DNA of 63,873 nt, taken from assembly GCF_002709775.1 (NCBI RefSeq), contig NZ_PAQR01000015.1, positions 1-63,873 on the forward strand, given 5' to 3'. This document shows positions 32,539 through 41,489 of the stretch, piece after piece (within the stretch, counting starts at the first letter, position 1; each line of letters starts with the position of its first letter). The notes under the pieces are model-generated. The model made no database searches and was not told the origin of the DNA. It was given only the letters and a program-made list of their open reading frames with translations. Made by a program: the position numbers and the translations under genes. This DNA is from Thalassospira sp. (GTDB taxonomy: Bacteria > Pseudomonadota > Alphaproteobacteria > Rhodospirillales > Thalassospiraceae).

Positions 32539-33363
32539 TTAGTTCTGTGCCGCAGCAGCTTCGGCGCGCTTGGCGATGTAATCCGAATGCGGCATGCCGA
32601 ACTCGGTTTCCCATTCGATCAGCTTGCCTTCGCCTTCGGCTTTGACGATTGCGTTGTTAACGGCTTCGGCAAATGCAGCATCGTCTTCACGCAGGCCACC
32701 TGCCATCGGCAGGAATTCGTATGGGGCAACGGCGATTTTATATTCAGACCAATCCGCTTCTTCGAGTTTCTTCTGCAGTGTCATGTCGTCAAAGACGAAA
32801 CCGATGCAGCGATTGTCTTTCAGCGCACGGTACGCATCCGCCTGGTTTTTGAAGTTCACAAGATTGATGCCGAATTCTTCGGTCATTTTCTTGTTGTAGT
32901 AGGAACCCTGAATGCCGCAGATCGGCTGACCTTTAAGCTGTTCCCAGCTATTAACTGTGGTTGCTTCGGGCATCAGAACCGACGGACCGGCTGCGCTGAC
33001 ATAGTGAACGGTAAAGTCGATGACTTCATCGCGCTGATCGGTAACACCAAGGGTGGCGAAGATGACGTCAACACGACCTGCTTCAAGGAACTGGATACGG
33101 TTTGCCGCAACGACCGGGACAAGTTCGATCTTGTCGGGCGAACCGAGAAGTTCTTTGGCAACGTATTTTGCGAGCTCGACTTCAAAGCCAACCGTTTCGC
33201 CAGCATCGTTGAGGTATCCGTAAGGCGGGTAATCGTTCTTCACGCCAACGATCAGCGTGTCACGTGCGATTACATCTTCAAGCGTATCAGCAACGGCGCT
33301 GTTGGCAGCAACTGCAGATGCAAGGGCAACAGCCGAAACAGCGAGCTTTCCAAATTTGGTCAT
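32539..33363 (-). CDS. Polar amino-acid/amine ABC substrate-binding protein (family 3)
   Basis: A periplasmic binding protein of 274 residues. The signal peptide ends ANSAVADTLEDV; the SBP_bac_3 start ARDTLIVGVKNDYPPYGYLNDAGETVGFEVELAKYVA follows. I chose the ATG at 33363 because the signal sequence begins there. As first gene of the importer operon it faces the IclR gene. The ligand is not evident; adjacent DAO-type oxidoreductases suggest an amino acid or amine. Confidence 0.92.
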   Translation of the reverse strand: MTKFGKLAVSAVALASAVAANSAVADTLEDVIARDTLIVGVKNDYPPYGYLNDAGETVGFEVELAKYVAKELLGSPDKIELVPVVAANRIQFLEAGRVDVIFATLGVTDQRDEVIDFTVHYVSAAGPSVLMPEATTVNSWEQLKGQPICGIQGSYYNKKMTEEFGINLVNFKNQADAYRALKDNRCIGFVFDDMTLQKKLEEADWSEYKIAVAPYEFLPMAGGLREDDAAFAEAVNNAIVKAEGEGKLIEWETEFGMPHSDYIAKRAEAAAAQN

Positions 33364-33461
33364 TTTTACTTCCCTGACAATTTGCACATCGAAATATGCG
33401 TTAGTGGTGGCGACAAGTTCCGGGAAGGAGTCTTGTCTGTCGAAATCAAATCGCTCATTTC

Positions 33462-33475
33462 GTAATCACGATTTT
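33462..33475. promoter_or_regulatory. GTAATCACGATT operator candidate before the importer operon
   Basis: Twelve bases identical to the palindrome at 28711-28724, here with a degenerate right arm, about 99 bp before the binding-protein start and in the divergent gap with the IclR gene (33560). Confidence 0.55.
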
Positions 33476-33511
33476 TAGGGCGACTTAATTTTGGGCATTG
33501 AACCCTTCTAA

Positions 33512-33558
33512 TTCTCATAATACAAGCTAACGAGTTTCCATTTTTTATAATGTGAGAA
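33512..33558. promoter_or_regulatory. A+T-rich IclR promoter with repeated TTCTCA/TGAGAA arms
   Basis: TTCTCA at 33512-33517 is the reverse complement of TGAGAA at 33553-33558, and TTTTTATAATGTGA (33542-33555) recurs exactly at 36528-36541 upstream of FAD oxidoreductase 3. It overlaps the ribosome-binding region of the IclR gene, which would suit autoregulation. Confidence 0.35.
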
Positions 33559-33559
33559 A

Positions 33560-34327
33560 ATGAGTCAAAAAACTGCAACATCATCCGGTGGCGCCCAGCT
33601 TCTTGATCGGGCCGTTTTGCTGATTGACCTGATTGCCAATGGCAAGGTCGAGGGCGTCTCGCTCAAGGAGCTGGTCGAACTTTCCGAACTCAACACCGCA
33701 ACATGTCATCGGATTCTCAATACGTTAGTCGGCCACAAAATTCTGGCCCGCGATGACAAGCGCCGTTCCTATCGCCTGGGTGCGCGGATGGCGGTCTATG
33801 GTGCGCGTGCTGCACGCGGCCCGGGACTCGTCAGTCGCTGCGAAATGGCGTTGGCGCGATTACGCCGTCAAACTGGCGATACGATTCACCTGATGGCGCG
33901 TTTCAATCACGACTCGGTCTGTCTGGATCGTCGCGATGGTGAATGCATCGTCCCGACCCTGACCGGGACCATTGGCGGTTCCGTCCCGATCGGCGTCGGC
34001 CCCGGATCGATTTCCATGCTGGCCTTTCTTGACGAGGACGAGCAGGACTTCATCATTCGTGCAAATATGGGGCGCTATGCCCCCTACAAAAACCTGACAC
34101 GGGAAAAAATTCAGGACCTGATCGCCGGCACCCGTGAACGCGGCTATGCCATTGATGATGGTGAACTGATCCCGGGTATCGCAGGCGTTGCCATGCCAAT
34201 CATGCAGGAAGGCGAAAAGCCGACAGCATCGCTTGGCTTCACCTTGCTGTGCGCGAAAATGACACCCGGGATGTTTGATCACTACGCAGCACTTCTGCGA
34301 CAGGAAATCGCAGAAATCACCGCATAG
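33560..34327 (+). CDS. IclR-family transcriptional regulator
   Basis: A 255-residue regulator with an N-terminal winged helix (VSLKELVELSELNTATCHRILNTLVGHKIL) and a C-terminal IclR effector domain (CLDRRDGECIV, GVGPGSISMLAF, GVAMPIMQ). No clean Shine-Dalgarno lies before the ATG. It is divergent from the amine/amino-acid importer and flanked by the oxidoreductase genes, so it is the natural candidate to control this region. Confidence 0.87.
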   Translation: MSQKTATSSGGAQLLDRAVLLIDLIANGKVEGVSLKELVELSELNTATCHRILNTLVGHKILARDDKRRSYRLGARMAVYGARAARGPGLVSRCEMALARLRRQTGDTIHLMARFNHDSVCLDRRDGECIVPTLTGTIGGSVPIGVGPGSISMLAFLDEDEQDFIIRANMGRYAPYKNLTREKIQDLIAGTRERGYAIDDGELIPGIAGVAMPIMQEGEKPTASLGFTLLCAKMTPGMFDHYAALLRQEIAEITA

Positions 34328-34344
34328 CGTTCAGATCAATCTGA

Positions 34345-35052
34345 TCAGTAAGAGTCGTCGAGCGAACAGTTCATCCAGAGCTCGGAAACGCTGGCACTGT
34401 TGGGCAGATTGACAACGTGGAAGATGGACCCAGCAACATCTTCTGCCGTCGTCAGTCCGTCCGTGTTACCGCCGGCAAGCGGGGTGCCCATATCGGTCGC
34501 GACAAATCCCGGGCAGACGGCGGTTGTGCGAATACCTTGCTCGAAGCCTGCATGACGGAATGCGTGACTCAAACCAAGGGCCGCATATTTCGACACTGAA
34601 TAGGCACCTGAAATCGCCGATTTCACCCGTTTGCCCGACAGGGACGAGACGATCACGACCCGGCCATGGCCTTTTTCCAGAAGCGAGTCCCAGCAGGCCT
34701 GCACCAGACGGCGCGGACCATTGACGTTGACGTCCATCAGCGAATCAAACTCTGCATCGGTGACATCAACCGCACTTTTGCGCACCATGATGCCAGCATT
34801 GGCAACCACGGCATCAATGCCACCGAACTTTTCGCGGGCTTGCTGTGCCCATTTTTTCGGGGCTTCTGCGTCGGTCGCGTCATAGGCAACGACCTGCAGC
34901 TTGGCCGTGTCGACCGTATCGGCCCAGGCTGGCATGACAGGCTTGCGCATGCCCATCGATACGTTCCAGCCAGCATCGGCAAAGGCACGCGCCGTCGCAT
35001 CGCCAATGCCGCGATTGGCACCGGAAATCAGAATTGTTTTTGTCTCACTCAT
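34345..35052 (-). CDS. Short-chain dehydrogenase/reductase
   Basis: A classical SDR of 235 residues: cofactor loop ISGANRGIGDATARAFADAG, NAG motif VVANAGI, catalytic Ser in VIVSSLSG and YSVSKYAALG (YxxxK). It follows FAD oxidoreductase 3 by 16 bases on the same strand and probably acts on the carbonyl product of that oxidation. It converges with the IclR gene, with an 17-bp gap. Confidence 0.88.
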   Translation of the reverse strand: MSETKTILISGANRGIGDATARAFADAGWNVSMGMRKPVMPAWADTVDTAKLQVVAYDATDAEAPKKWAQQAREKFGGIDAVVANAGIMVRKSAVDVTDAEFDSLMDVNVNGPRRLVQACWDSLLEKGHGRVVIVSSLSGKRVKSAISGAYSVSKYAALGLSHAFRHAGFEQGIRTTAVCPGFVATDMGTPLAGGNTDGLTTAEDVAGSIFHVVNLPNSASVSELWMNCSLDDSY

Positions 35053-35068
35053 TACTCTAAACCCTCAT

Positions 35069-36391
35069 TCAGGCGTGTGGTGGCAGTTCGGCACCCTCGC
35101 GTCGTGCGGCGCGGGCATCCTGATAACGGAAATAGCGCAACCGCATTTTCGGGGCGAAAGACATAAAGAAGGGTGCCTTGTGAAGTGGCTCGATCTTGAG
35201 ATCGAGCTGGTCCTCGGGCGTATCAAGCGCCCATTCGGAAAGTATCCCGCCCAACATTGAGCCGGTAGGAACGCCGCGCCCCGAAAGCCCCGTGCAGGCA
35301 ACAATGCCCGGGGCAAGGCCATACAGGCGCGGAATGGTTTTCATCTGCATATCAAGCTCGCCAAACCAGAAATATTCCCAACGGATGTCCTGGGTGATTT
35401 GAGGATGCAGGAATTTAAGGCGATCGGTCATCACCTGACGGGTGTAGGCCGGATCGGCCCCGCGACGCCCCATCGGGAACATCGATGCCACGATGCGGCC
35501 TTCGTGATTGTATTTGTAAACATAGATGTCCCCGCGCCCGTCATGCATCGTCGTGTTGTGCGGCAGGACTTGCTTGCGGATTTCGGGGTCCAGCGGTTGG
35601 GTCGCGGCAACAAAGACCTTCATGATCTTGAAACTCTGATCAAGCCCCTTCCAGCCGTCAACGGTGTAGGCTCCGGTGGCAAAGATCACCTTATCGGCCA
35701 GCACCTCACCGGTTGGGGTTTTGACTTCCCACTTGCCTTCTGCAGGTACAACGTTTGAGACTGGTGAACTGGTATAGATTTCACCGCCCTCGGCCTGCAC
35801 CGCACGCGCAAGCCCCCGCGAATAGGAAAGCGGGTTCATATGTCCGCCCTCGGCATGATACCAGCCGCCATAAAAGCGGGGGCTTCCGGTCAATCGTTCG
35901 ACTTCATCGGCATCAATGATCCGGCACTTTGCGCCCGCCTCGGCATAGCTTTCCGATTTGACCTGAAGGGTGGACAGTGCACCGGGGCGCAAGGCCCCCA
36001 TCACGTAGCCGTTCTGAACCCAGTTACAGTCGATGTCATATTGCGCGATCATCTCCTTGACGCGCTCATTCGCGCCAAGCTGGCGCGCGATCAACCGTTC
36101 CGCCCAGGGCGCGCCCAGCATTTTGCGCAAGGATGGCAGGCTGTAATAGCTAAAGGTCGGCGTGCAATGACCGGCATTGCGTCCAGACCCGCCAAACCCG
36201 GCTTCCTGTGCTTCGACCACAACCACCCGAACGCCTTTCTTGGCCAGTTCAAGGGCGGTGGTTAGGCCGGTAAAACCCGCCCCAACAACACAGACATCGG
36301 CCTGCTTGCGGCCGACAAGCGGGGTGGTTTCGGGGGCGTCTGCCGCGGTCGCATACCACAGCGTTGTCTCAAAGGGGGAAAACTTGCTCAT
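35069..36391 (-). CDS. DAO-family FAD oxidoreductase 3 (PuuB-like)
   Basis: A 440-residue flavoprotein that resembles gamma-glutamylputrescine oxidase: an N-terminal Trp/Tyr segment (TTLWYATAADAPETTPL), VCVVGAGFTGLTTALELAKKG, GFGGSGRNAGHCTPTF and the C-terminal GLSGRGVPTGSMLGG. The ATG at 36391 was chosen; the frame remains open to 36517 without recognisable sequence. It forms a unit with the SDR gene. Substrate is probably an amine or N-substituted amino acid. Confidence 0.85.
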   Translation of the reverse strand: MSKFSPFETTLWYATAADAPETTPLVGRKQADVCVVGAGFTGLTTALELAKKGVRVVVVEAQEAGFGGSGRNAGHCTPTFSYYSLPSLRKMLGAPWAERLIARQLGANERVKEMIAQYDIDCNWVQNGYVMGALRPGALSTLQVKSESYAEAGAKCRIIDADEVERLTGSPRFYGGWYHAEGGHMNPLSYSRGLARAVQAEGGEIYTSSPVSNVVPAEGKWEVKTPTGEVLADKVIFATGAYTVDGWKGLDQSFKIMKVFVAATQPLDPEIRKQVLPHNTTMHDGRGDIYVYKYNHEGRIVASMFPMGRRGADPAYTRQVMTDRLKFLHPQITQDIRWEYFWFGELDMQMKTIPRLYGLAPGIVACTGLSGRGVPTGSMLGGILSEWALDTPEDQLDLKIEPLHKAPFFMSFAPKMRLRYFRYQDARAARREGAELPPHA

Positions 36392-36679
36392 AGCGGTGTC
36401 CTGTCGAAATACCCGCATCCGGCAAACGCAAAACAACTGAAACTGTGCCGGTGGGGAGCTTGGAAAGATCACGATGAAAAACGTATCTCCAAGCCATGAC
36501 AGAAGACCGCAAACCACTCCATCTGCGTTTTTATAATGTGATAATAATAATCATAATTTCCACAATATAACGCATGAGCCATTTGAGACGGTGCCCTGAA
36601 GCCCGCAAATAAATGACCCCTCGCCGACAACCGGCAAGGGGCCATCCAGATCATCAAAGATGCATGATCAATCGTCTGA
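36392..36679. promoter_or_regulatory. Intergenic region with operator candidates and adh terminator
   Basis: This 288-bp gap holds the core ATCACGAT at 36468-36475 (77 bp before FAD oxidoreductase 3), the 14-base IclR-promoter repeat TTTTTATAATGTGA at 36528-36541, a very A+T-rich stretch (36528-36570), and a stem with one mismatch, CCCCTCGCCG/CGGCAAGGGG (36617-36641), that could terminate the alcohol dehydrogenase gene on the minus strand. No gene is visible. Confidence 0.45.
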
Positions 36680-37759
36680 TCAACCCGCAAGCGACGCGGT
36701 ATCAATCACGAAGCGGTATTTGACGTCGCCTTTGATCATGCGGTCATAGGCTGCATCAACCTCATCCGCACGGATCATTTCGATGTCTGCGACGATGTTG
36801 TGCTTGGCACAGAAATCGAGCATTTCCTGGGTTTCCGGAATGCCACCGATCAGCGAGCCTGCAAGCGAACGACGCTTGAAGATCAGGGCCGCGACATTCG
36901 GGGCCGGATGTGCTTCGGCCGGAACGCCAACCAGGGTCATGGTGCCATCACGCTTGAGCAGATTGATATAGGCATCAAGATTGTGCGGCGCTGCCACGGT
37001 ATTAAGGATCAGATCGAAACTCAGCGCATGGGCTGCCATTTCGTCTTCATTGCGTGACACCACAACTTCATCCGCGCCAAGGGCCAGGGCAGCTTCGCGT
37101 TTGGATTCAGATGTCGTGAAGGCAACAACATGTGCGCCCATCGCATGGGCGATTTTCACACCCATATGGCCAAGGCCACCGATGCCGACGATGCCGACTT
37201 TCTTGCCAGGACCGGTGTTCCAGTGCTTGAGCGGGGAATAGGTGGTAATGCCCGCGCAAAGAAGCGGTGCCACAGCGGCAAGTTTGTCTTCGTCATGTTT
37301 GACATGAAGCACATAGCCTTCATTGACCACGATTTGCTGCGAATACCCACCAAGGGTATGACCCGGCGCATCTTCGGTCGGGAAGTTATAGGTCCCGATC
37401 ATGCCATCGCAGTAGTTTTCATAACCGTCTGCGCATTCCGGGCATTCGCCGCAGCTGTCAACGATACAGCCGACACCCACCAGATCACCGGCTTTGAAAT
37501 TCTTCACATGGCCGCCAACTTCGGTGACGCGACCAACAATCTCGTGACCGGGCACGCAAGGCCAACGGGTTCCGCCCCATTCTGCGCGCACCTGATGCAG
37601 GTCCGAGTGACAGACACCACAATAGGCGATCTCGATTTTGACATCGTGCGCGCCTGTCGCGCGGCGTTCGATATCCATGGCCTCAAGCGGTTTATCACCT
37701 GCATAGGCACCAAAAGCCTTAACTGCCAAAGCAACCTCCATAGTGTTGGTAAAAGTCAT
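36680..37759 (-). CDS. Zinc-dependent NAD(P) alcohol dehydrogenase (cinnamyl-type, YahK-like)
   Basis: A 359-residue medium-chain dehydrogenase that should reduce aldehydes with NADPH. Zinc ligands appear in CGVCHSD and PGHEIVG, the structural-zinc cysteines in CGECPECADGYENYC, and the cofactor loop in GIGGLGHMGVKIAHAMGA. An alternative ATG is at 37741. A perfect LysR-type palindrome lies 80 bp upstream, suggesting control by the LysR protein encoded at 43647. Aldehyde detoxification would suit its neighbours. Confidence 0.9.
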   Translation of the reverse strand: MTFTNTMEVALAVKAFGAYAGDKPLEAMDIERRATGAHDVKIEIAYCGVCHSDLHQVRAEWGGTRWPCVPGHEIVGRVTEVGGHVKNFKAGDLVGVGCIVDSCGECPECADGYENYCDGMIGTYNFPTEDAPGHTLGGYSQQIVVNEGYVLHVKHDEDKLAAVAPLLCAGITTYSPLKHWNTGPGKKVGIVGIGGLGHMGVKIAHAMGAHVVAFTTSESKREAALALGADEVVVSRNEDEMAAHALSFDLILNTVAAPHNLDAYINLLKRDGTMTLVGVPAEAHPAPNVAALIFKRRSLAGSLIGGIPETQEMLDFCAKHNIVADIEMIRADEVDAAYDRMIKGDVKYRFVIDTASLAG

Positions 37760-37838
37760 GGCGCGAAATCCGCGCCCATAATTCGAAAGATACGCGCCAT
37801 CAAACTTAGTGATTAGACGGTATTATTTTCTTTCTATG

Positions 37839-37853
37839 ATGAGCAGGGCTCAT
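37839..37853. promoter_or_regulatory. LysR box A (perfect ATGAGC-N3-GCTCAT)
   Basis: A perfect 6-3-6 palindrome with a T-N11-A frame, 86 bp upstream of the alcohol dehydrogenase start. The same pattern recurs at 39411, 42732, 43498, 44549 and 48730. Confidence 0.7.
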
Positions 37854-37892
37854 AAATTGAAAGCTATCATTTCCTGCGGGCGTACTTGCCCG

Positions 37893-38120
37893 TCACATCT
37901 CATACCCGGGCTTTTTGTAAAGCTGGTTCGGCTTGGCTTTGATATCGGGTTCATAGACGTCGGTTTTCCAGCTCTCCGGACCGACTTCCTCGATCGCAAC
38001 CGAAACGGCTTCGTCGCCATATTCAAAGATTTCCATCACATGTTTGGTGATGGCATCTGCCAGACGCTTCTTCTCGTCTTCAGTCTTTCCCGGCCAGGCT
38101 TTGACAATGACATGGGGCAT
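37893..38120 (-). CDS. 4-oxalocrotonate tautomerase-family protein (PptA-like)
   Basis: A 75-residue tautomerase whose mature N-terminus would be Pro1 ([24 protein letters not shown]), the catalytic base of this family. I chose the ATG at 38120 because it places proline second. It sits just upstream of the alcohol dehydrogenase gene on the same strand with the LysR box between them. The biological substrate is unknown. Confidence 0.85.
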   Translation of the reverse strand: MPHVIVKAWPGKTEDEKKRLADAITKHVMEIFEYGDEAVSVAIEEVGPESWKTDVYEPDIKAKPNQLYKKPGYEM

Positions 38121-38178
38121 TTGGGTCGTCCTTTGTTTGAAGTTTAATTGGATATGGGAACGGTCCGACCGCAAACCA

Positions 38179-39300
38179 TTAAGGCGTGATGCGCAGCAAT
38201 CGATCACCTTCATTCGGGCCGGAGCTTCGCGGGGAGCGGTTGGTGGTAATCACATAAAGCGCATCCCCAAGCGGCAAGACATCGCGGTAGCGTTCATTGG
38301 TCGAAAGCACTTCGGTCGTCTCAGTTGCATCAAGCTGATAGGCCAGAAGCGCCTTGGCACGAAGGGCCGCAATCAACACCACATCATCAACCATGGCAAT
38401 CGCCGACGGTGCCCAGGTATTGCGCCCGGCATGGATGATCGGGCTTTGCATGCCGTCGCGGCTGTCATTACCCTCGACCTCTGGCCAGCCGTAATTTGCG
38501 CCAGCCGTAATCAGGTTAAGCTCGTCATTGCCCGACTGGCCATGCTCGGCGGCGTACATCGCTCCATCCGAATTCCACGCCAATCCTTGCGGATTGCGAT
38601 GCCCATAGGACCAGATATAGGATCCCGGAAACGGGTTATCATCGGGAATGGCGCCATTCGGGGTCACGCGCAGGATCTTGCCCGCCAGACTGTTCAAATC
38701 CTGCGGCAAAGCTGGATCAGCCGTCCAGCCGGTGGTGACATAAAGATATCCATCCGGACCAAAGGCAATTCGCCCGCCGTTATAAAGTCGGTGACCGGGA
38801 ATACCATCCAGCAACACAGCCGTTTCACGCCATGACTGGCCGTCAAATTCTGCCGTCACAAGCTTGTTCAGCCGCGCACCGGTATCAGATCGATAGCTGT
38901 AATAAAGCCAGGCCTTGCCGCTTTGGGCAAAGTCACCGGCAAGGGCAAGCCCCATCAACCCGCTGCCGCCTTCATGCACCACCGGGTCCGAGCTTTGCAG
39001 GGCAAAACGACGCAGCTCACCATCGACAAGATGGACGATATTGCCTTCCCCCTCGGTCATGACAAAGCCCCCGTCGACCGGGCGGATCGCCCACGGGTAG
39101 GCAAGCTCATCACTGATGACATCCACCTGCCAGTCACGCGCTTGATCGGCCAATAGCGTCTCGCCCGTCAAGCTGGTGTCATTGGCAAATGCTGTGGTCG
39201 CAGATGTGCCAAGTACACAAACTGCTGCAAGGGCAAAGCAGCGCACAGTTCGGGCGTGGGGCATATGTCGCAAACTCTTGGGCATGGTTCTCATGAACAT
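38179..39300 (-). CDS. Periplasmic PQQ-dependent sugar (glucose/sorbosone) dehydrogenase-like protein
   Basis: A six-bladed beta-propeller protein of about 373 residues with a signal peptide ([19 protein letters not shown]). Family landmarks are [61 protein letters not shown] and [24 protein letters not shown]. It resembles YliI aldose dehydrogenase. Three close ATGs (39300, 39294, 39285) make the start uncertain. No PQQ synthesis genes are in the window. Confidence 0.85.
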   Translation of the reverse strand: MFMRTMPKSLRHMPHARTVRCFALAAVCVLGTSATTAFANDTSLTGETLLADQARDWQVDVISDELAYPWAIRPVDGGFVMTEGEGNIVHLVDGELRRFALQSSDPVVHEGGSGLMGLALAGDFAQSGKAWLYYSYRSDTGARLNKLVTAEFDGQSWRETAVLLDGIPGHRLYNGGRIAFGPDGYLYVTTGWTADPALPQDLNSLAGKILRVTPNGAIPDDNPFPGSYIWSYGHRNPQGLAWNSDGAMYAAEHGQSGNDELNLITAGANYGWPEVEGNDSRDGMQSPIIHAGRNTWAPSAIAMVDDVVLIAALRAKALLAYQLDATETTEVLSTNERYRDVLPLGDALYVITTNRSPRSSGPNEGDRLLRITP

Positions 39301-39407
39301 CTCTAGGGTTCCGGCATTTGAAGTGGGGGTTCGCTTTTACGCGAAATCAGCTTCCCCTTAATCTACCCGGGAAATCGGGTGCGATAATCCCGGGTAAACC
39401 AATAGAA

Positions 39408-40808
39408 CTAATGAGCCCGGTTCATAAACCGGCGTCGGCCCATCGGGATCCACAGCGCAATCAACCCCAGAACCGTAAAGCCCCCGGTGATTGCAATCGC
39501 CTGCCGCCATCCTTCAAACAGGCCAGCTGTCCCGCCATGCTCCGCCCCGTTGGCGATCACAATGGCGATGATGGTAATCCCGACGGATGATCCCAGATAA
39601 CGCGCGGTATTGTTCGCGGCACTGCCCATGGCACTGCGTTCGACCGGCACATGATGCACGGCCTGATGGCCAAGCGATGCGTTCAAAACCCCGTTCGAAA
39701 TCCCCGCCACAAACAGGCCGGGCAAAACGGCGACATATCCCGCATCCGGTGCCATGAACAGCAGCGATAACTGCCCGACAAGGCAGCCGGTAATACTGAC
39801 CGACAACAACAAACCCGGTGTCAGACTGCGCGGCAGATAGCGGGTCAGAAACGCCGCCACCGCCGTCATCGCTGACCAGGCTGTCAGGACAAGTGCCGCC
39901 TTGAACGGACTGAACCCGATCCCCTGTTCTAGCATCACAGGGGTCAGTGTCATCAGCGACAAAATACCCGCGCCAGATGCAAAGGCCGCGACCGTCGCCC
40001 CGACAAACCCGGCATCCTTGAACAGACCAAGCTGCAGGATCGGATTGCTTGATCGCAATTCGGTGCGAATAAATAGCGCGGTTCCCATAACGCCGATAAC
40101 GGCCAAGATGCCGACAATGACATAAGCGCCTAGACGCAATTCGGTCAGTGACGCCAAAAGACACGACATGCCAATGAACAAAAGGATCGATCCCGGCACG
40201 TCAATCGGACGGGCTGCACGTTTGTCCGGGCGTCCGGGCAACAATTGATGTCCCAGCATCACCAGCAAGGCGGTTGCAATCACCACCATCCAGTGCGAAC
40301 TGCGCCAGCCGCCAACGGGCAAAAGAAGGGCTGCAACAATCGGACCGATGGCAACACCAGCGCCCAGTGACGCCGCCCAGATGGCAGCCGCGCGCGCCTT
40401 GTCATGACTGCTGTCATAAAGCCGCCCGATCAGGCCAAGTCCGCACGCCGTCACCGCCGCGCAGCCAATTCCTTGCAACACACGCGCGACAATCAGGACA
40501 AAGGCATCAGGTGCAAGTGCCCCCAGGATCGAGGAGGCAAACAAAACCACAAGCCCGCCCTGAAACGTGCGTTTATAGCCGTAATTATCGCCCAATGCCC
40601 CGGCACCAAGAAGCCCGGCCGCTGCACCAAGAGGCATGCCGCTCATGATCCAGGCCTGTTCGCCGGCACTGATGGCAAAGTTTTCACCAATGGCGATGAT
40701 CGTCGTCAGTGGCAGGGTAAACACCACCAGCGACAACAACGTTGCCAACGCAATAACAAGAAGTGCGGGGGCACTGGATGCCCCCGCCGCAGATTGGTCT
40801 GCCGTCAT
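39408..40808 (-). CDS. MFS efflux transporter, DHA2-like (about 14 membrane segments)
   Basis: A 466-residue polytopic membrane protein. The MFS motif between helices 2 and 3 reads GALGDNYGYKRTF and an RVLQGIGCAAVT motif follows (motif C region). Length and helix count fit the DHA2 drug:H+ antiporter branch. The cupin gene ends six bases before its start, so the two are probably one transcript. Likely exports a toxic organic compound. Confidence 0.87.
   Translation of the reverse strand: MTADQSAAGASSAPALLVIALATLLSLVVFTLPLTTIIAIGENFAISAGEQAWIMSGMPLGAAAGLLGAGALGDNYGYKRTFQGGLVVLFASSILGALAPDAFVLIVARVLQGIGCAAVTACGLGLIGRLYDSSHDKARAAAIWAASLGAGVAIGPIVAALLLPVGGWRSSHWMVVIATALLVMLGHQLLPGRPDKRAARPIDVPGSILLFIGMSCLLASLTELRLGAYVIVGILAVIGVMGTALFIRTELRSSNPILQLGLFKDAGFVGATVAAFASGAGILSLMTLTPVMLEQGIGFSPFKAALVLTAWSAMTAVAAFLTRYLPRSLTPGLLLSVSITGCLVGQLSLLFMAPDAGYVAVLPGLFVAGISNGVLNASLGHQAVHHVPVERSAMGSAANNTARYLGSSVGITIIAIVIANGAEHGGTAGLFEGWRQAIAITGGFTVLGLIALWIPMGRRRFMNRAH
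39411..39425. promoter_or_regulatory. LysR box E (one mismatch)
   Basis: ATGAGC-CCG-GTTCAT, 111 bp upstream of the PQQ-type dehydrogenase. It falls exactly on the last five codons of the MFS gene, so it may be coincidental coding sequence. Confidence 0.35.
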
Positions 40809-40814
40809 GAATGT

Positions 40815-41276
40815 TTATTCCGTGAACTGCGCATCGGTAACCGGTTCCAGCCACTCGACATTCTTGCCGTCTTCAAATTGCTGAACAGCATAGTGGGTGA
40901 CGGAAGTGGTGTCGGTCGCACCGTGCCAGTGTTTGACACCCGGCGGGCACCAGACAACATCACCCGGCTGCATCACGTGCTTTTCCTTGCCTTCTTCCTG
41001 CACCCAACCGGTACCTTCGGTCACGATCAGCATCTGACCTGCCGGATGGGTGTGCCAGTTCGAACGTGCGCCGGGCATAAAGGTGACCTTGCCGCTATTG
41101 ACGACAAACGGGTCTTTGTTTTCGAAAACCATTTCGACATAGACGTCACCGGTGAACAGGTCCGGGGAGCCCATCATGCCGGCATTGGTGCCGTTTTTGG
41201 TAATTTCCATGCCTTCGGCCATCGCGCCGGTGGCGCAAACTGTCATGGCGGAAGCGATCATAAGCGTTCTGAACAT
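40815..41276 (-). CDS. Secreted cupin-domain protein
   Basis: A small beta-barrel protein of 153 residues with a signal peptide ([20 protein letters not shown]). The cupin motifs [20 protein letters not shown] and [12 protein letters not shown] supply the His metal ligands. It resembles the (R)-mandelonitrile lyase-like and carboxymuconolactone-associated cupins. A second start lies at 41291. It is paired with a cytosolic relative at 42233. The upstream gap (41277-41489) contains a perfect GGGCAGC/GCTGCCC hairpin at 41325-41344. Confidence 0.82.
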   Translation of the reverse strand: MFRTLMIASAMTVCATGAMAEGMEITKNGTNAGMMGSPDLFTGDVYVEMVFENKDPFVVNSGKVTFMPGARSNWHTHPAGQMLIVTEGTGWVQEEGKEKHVMQPGDVVWCPPGVKHWHGATDTTSVTHYAVQQFEDGKNVEWLEPVTDAQFTE

Positions 41277-41489
41277 CTCGAAAATCTCCATTGGTCATAT
41301 CAATTGGGCGCAGGCATCCATTCCGGGCAGCCGAAATGCTGCCCGAATACCCGCACGCGGTCTTTTCGGGAGGTAATCCTTGCCAGAACCCCGACTGTTT
41401 TGCCGGTGATCGCGTGCGCACCACGATCATCGGCAACATGTCAAAGCAGTCTTCTGCCTGTCTGGCCCAGACGCCGGGTCAAGGACCCG

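Noticed and set aside
41473..41489. CGGGTC/GACCCG hairpin just after the RibD-like gene as a terminator
   Set aside because: Only six pairs and no T run on the minus strand; not enough to call.
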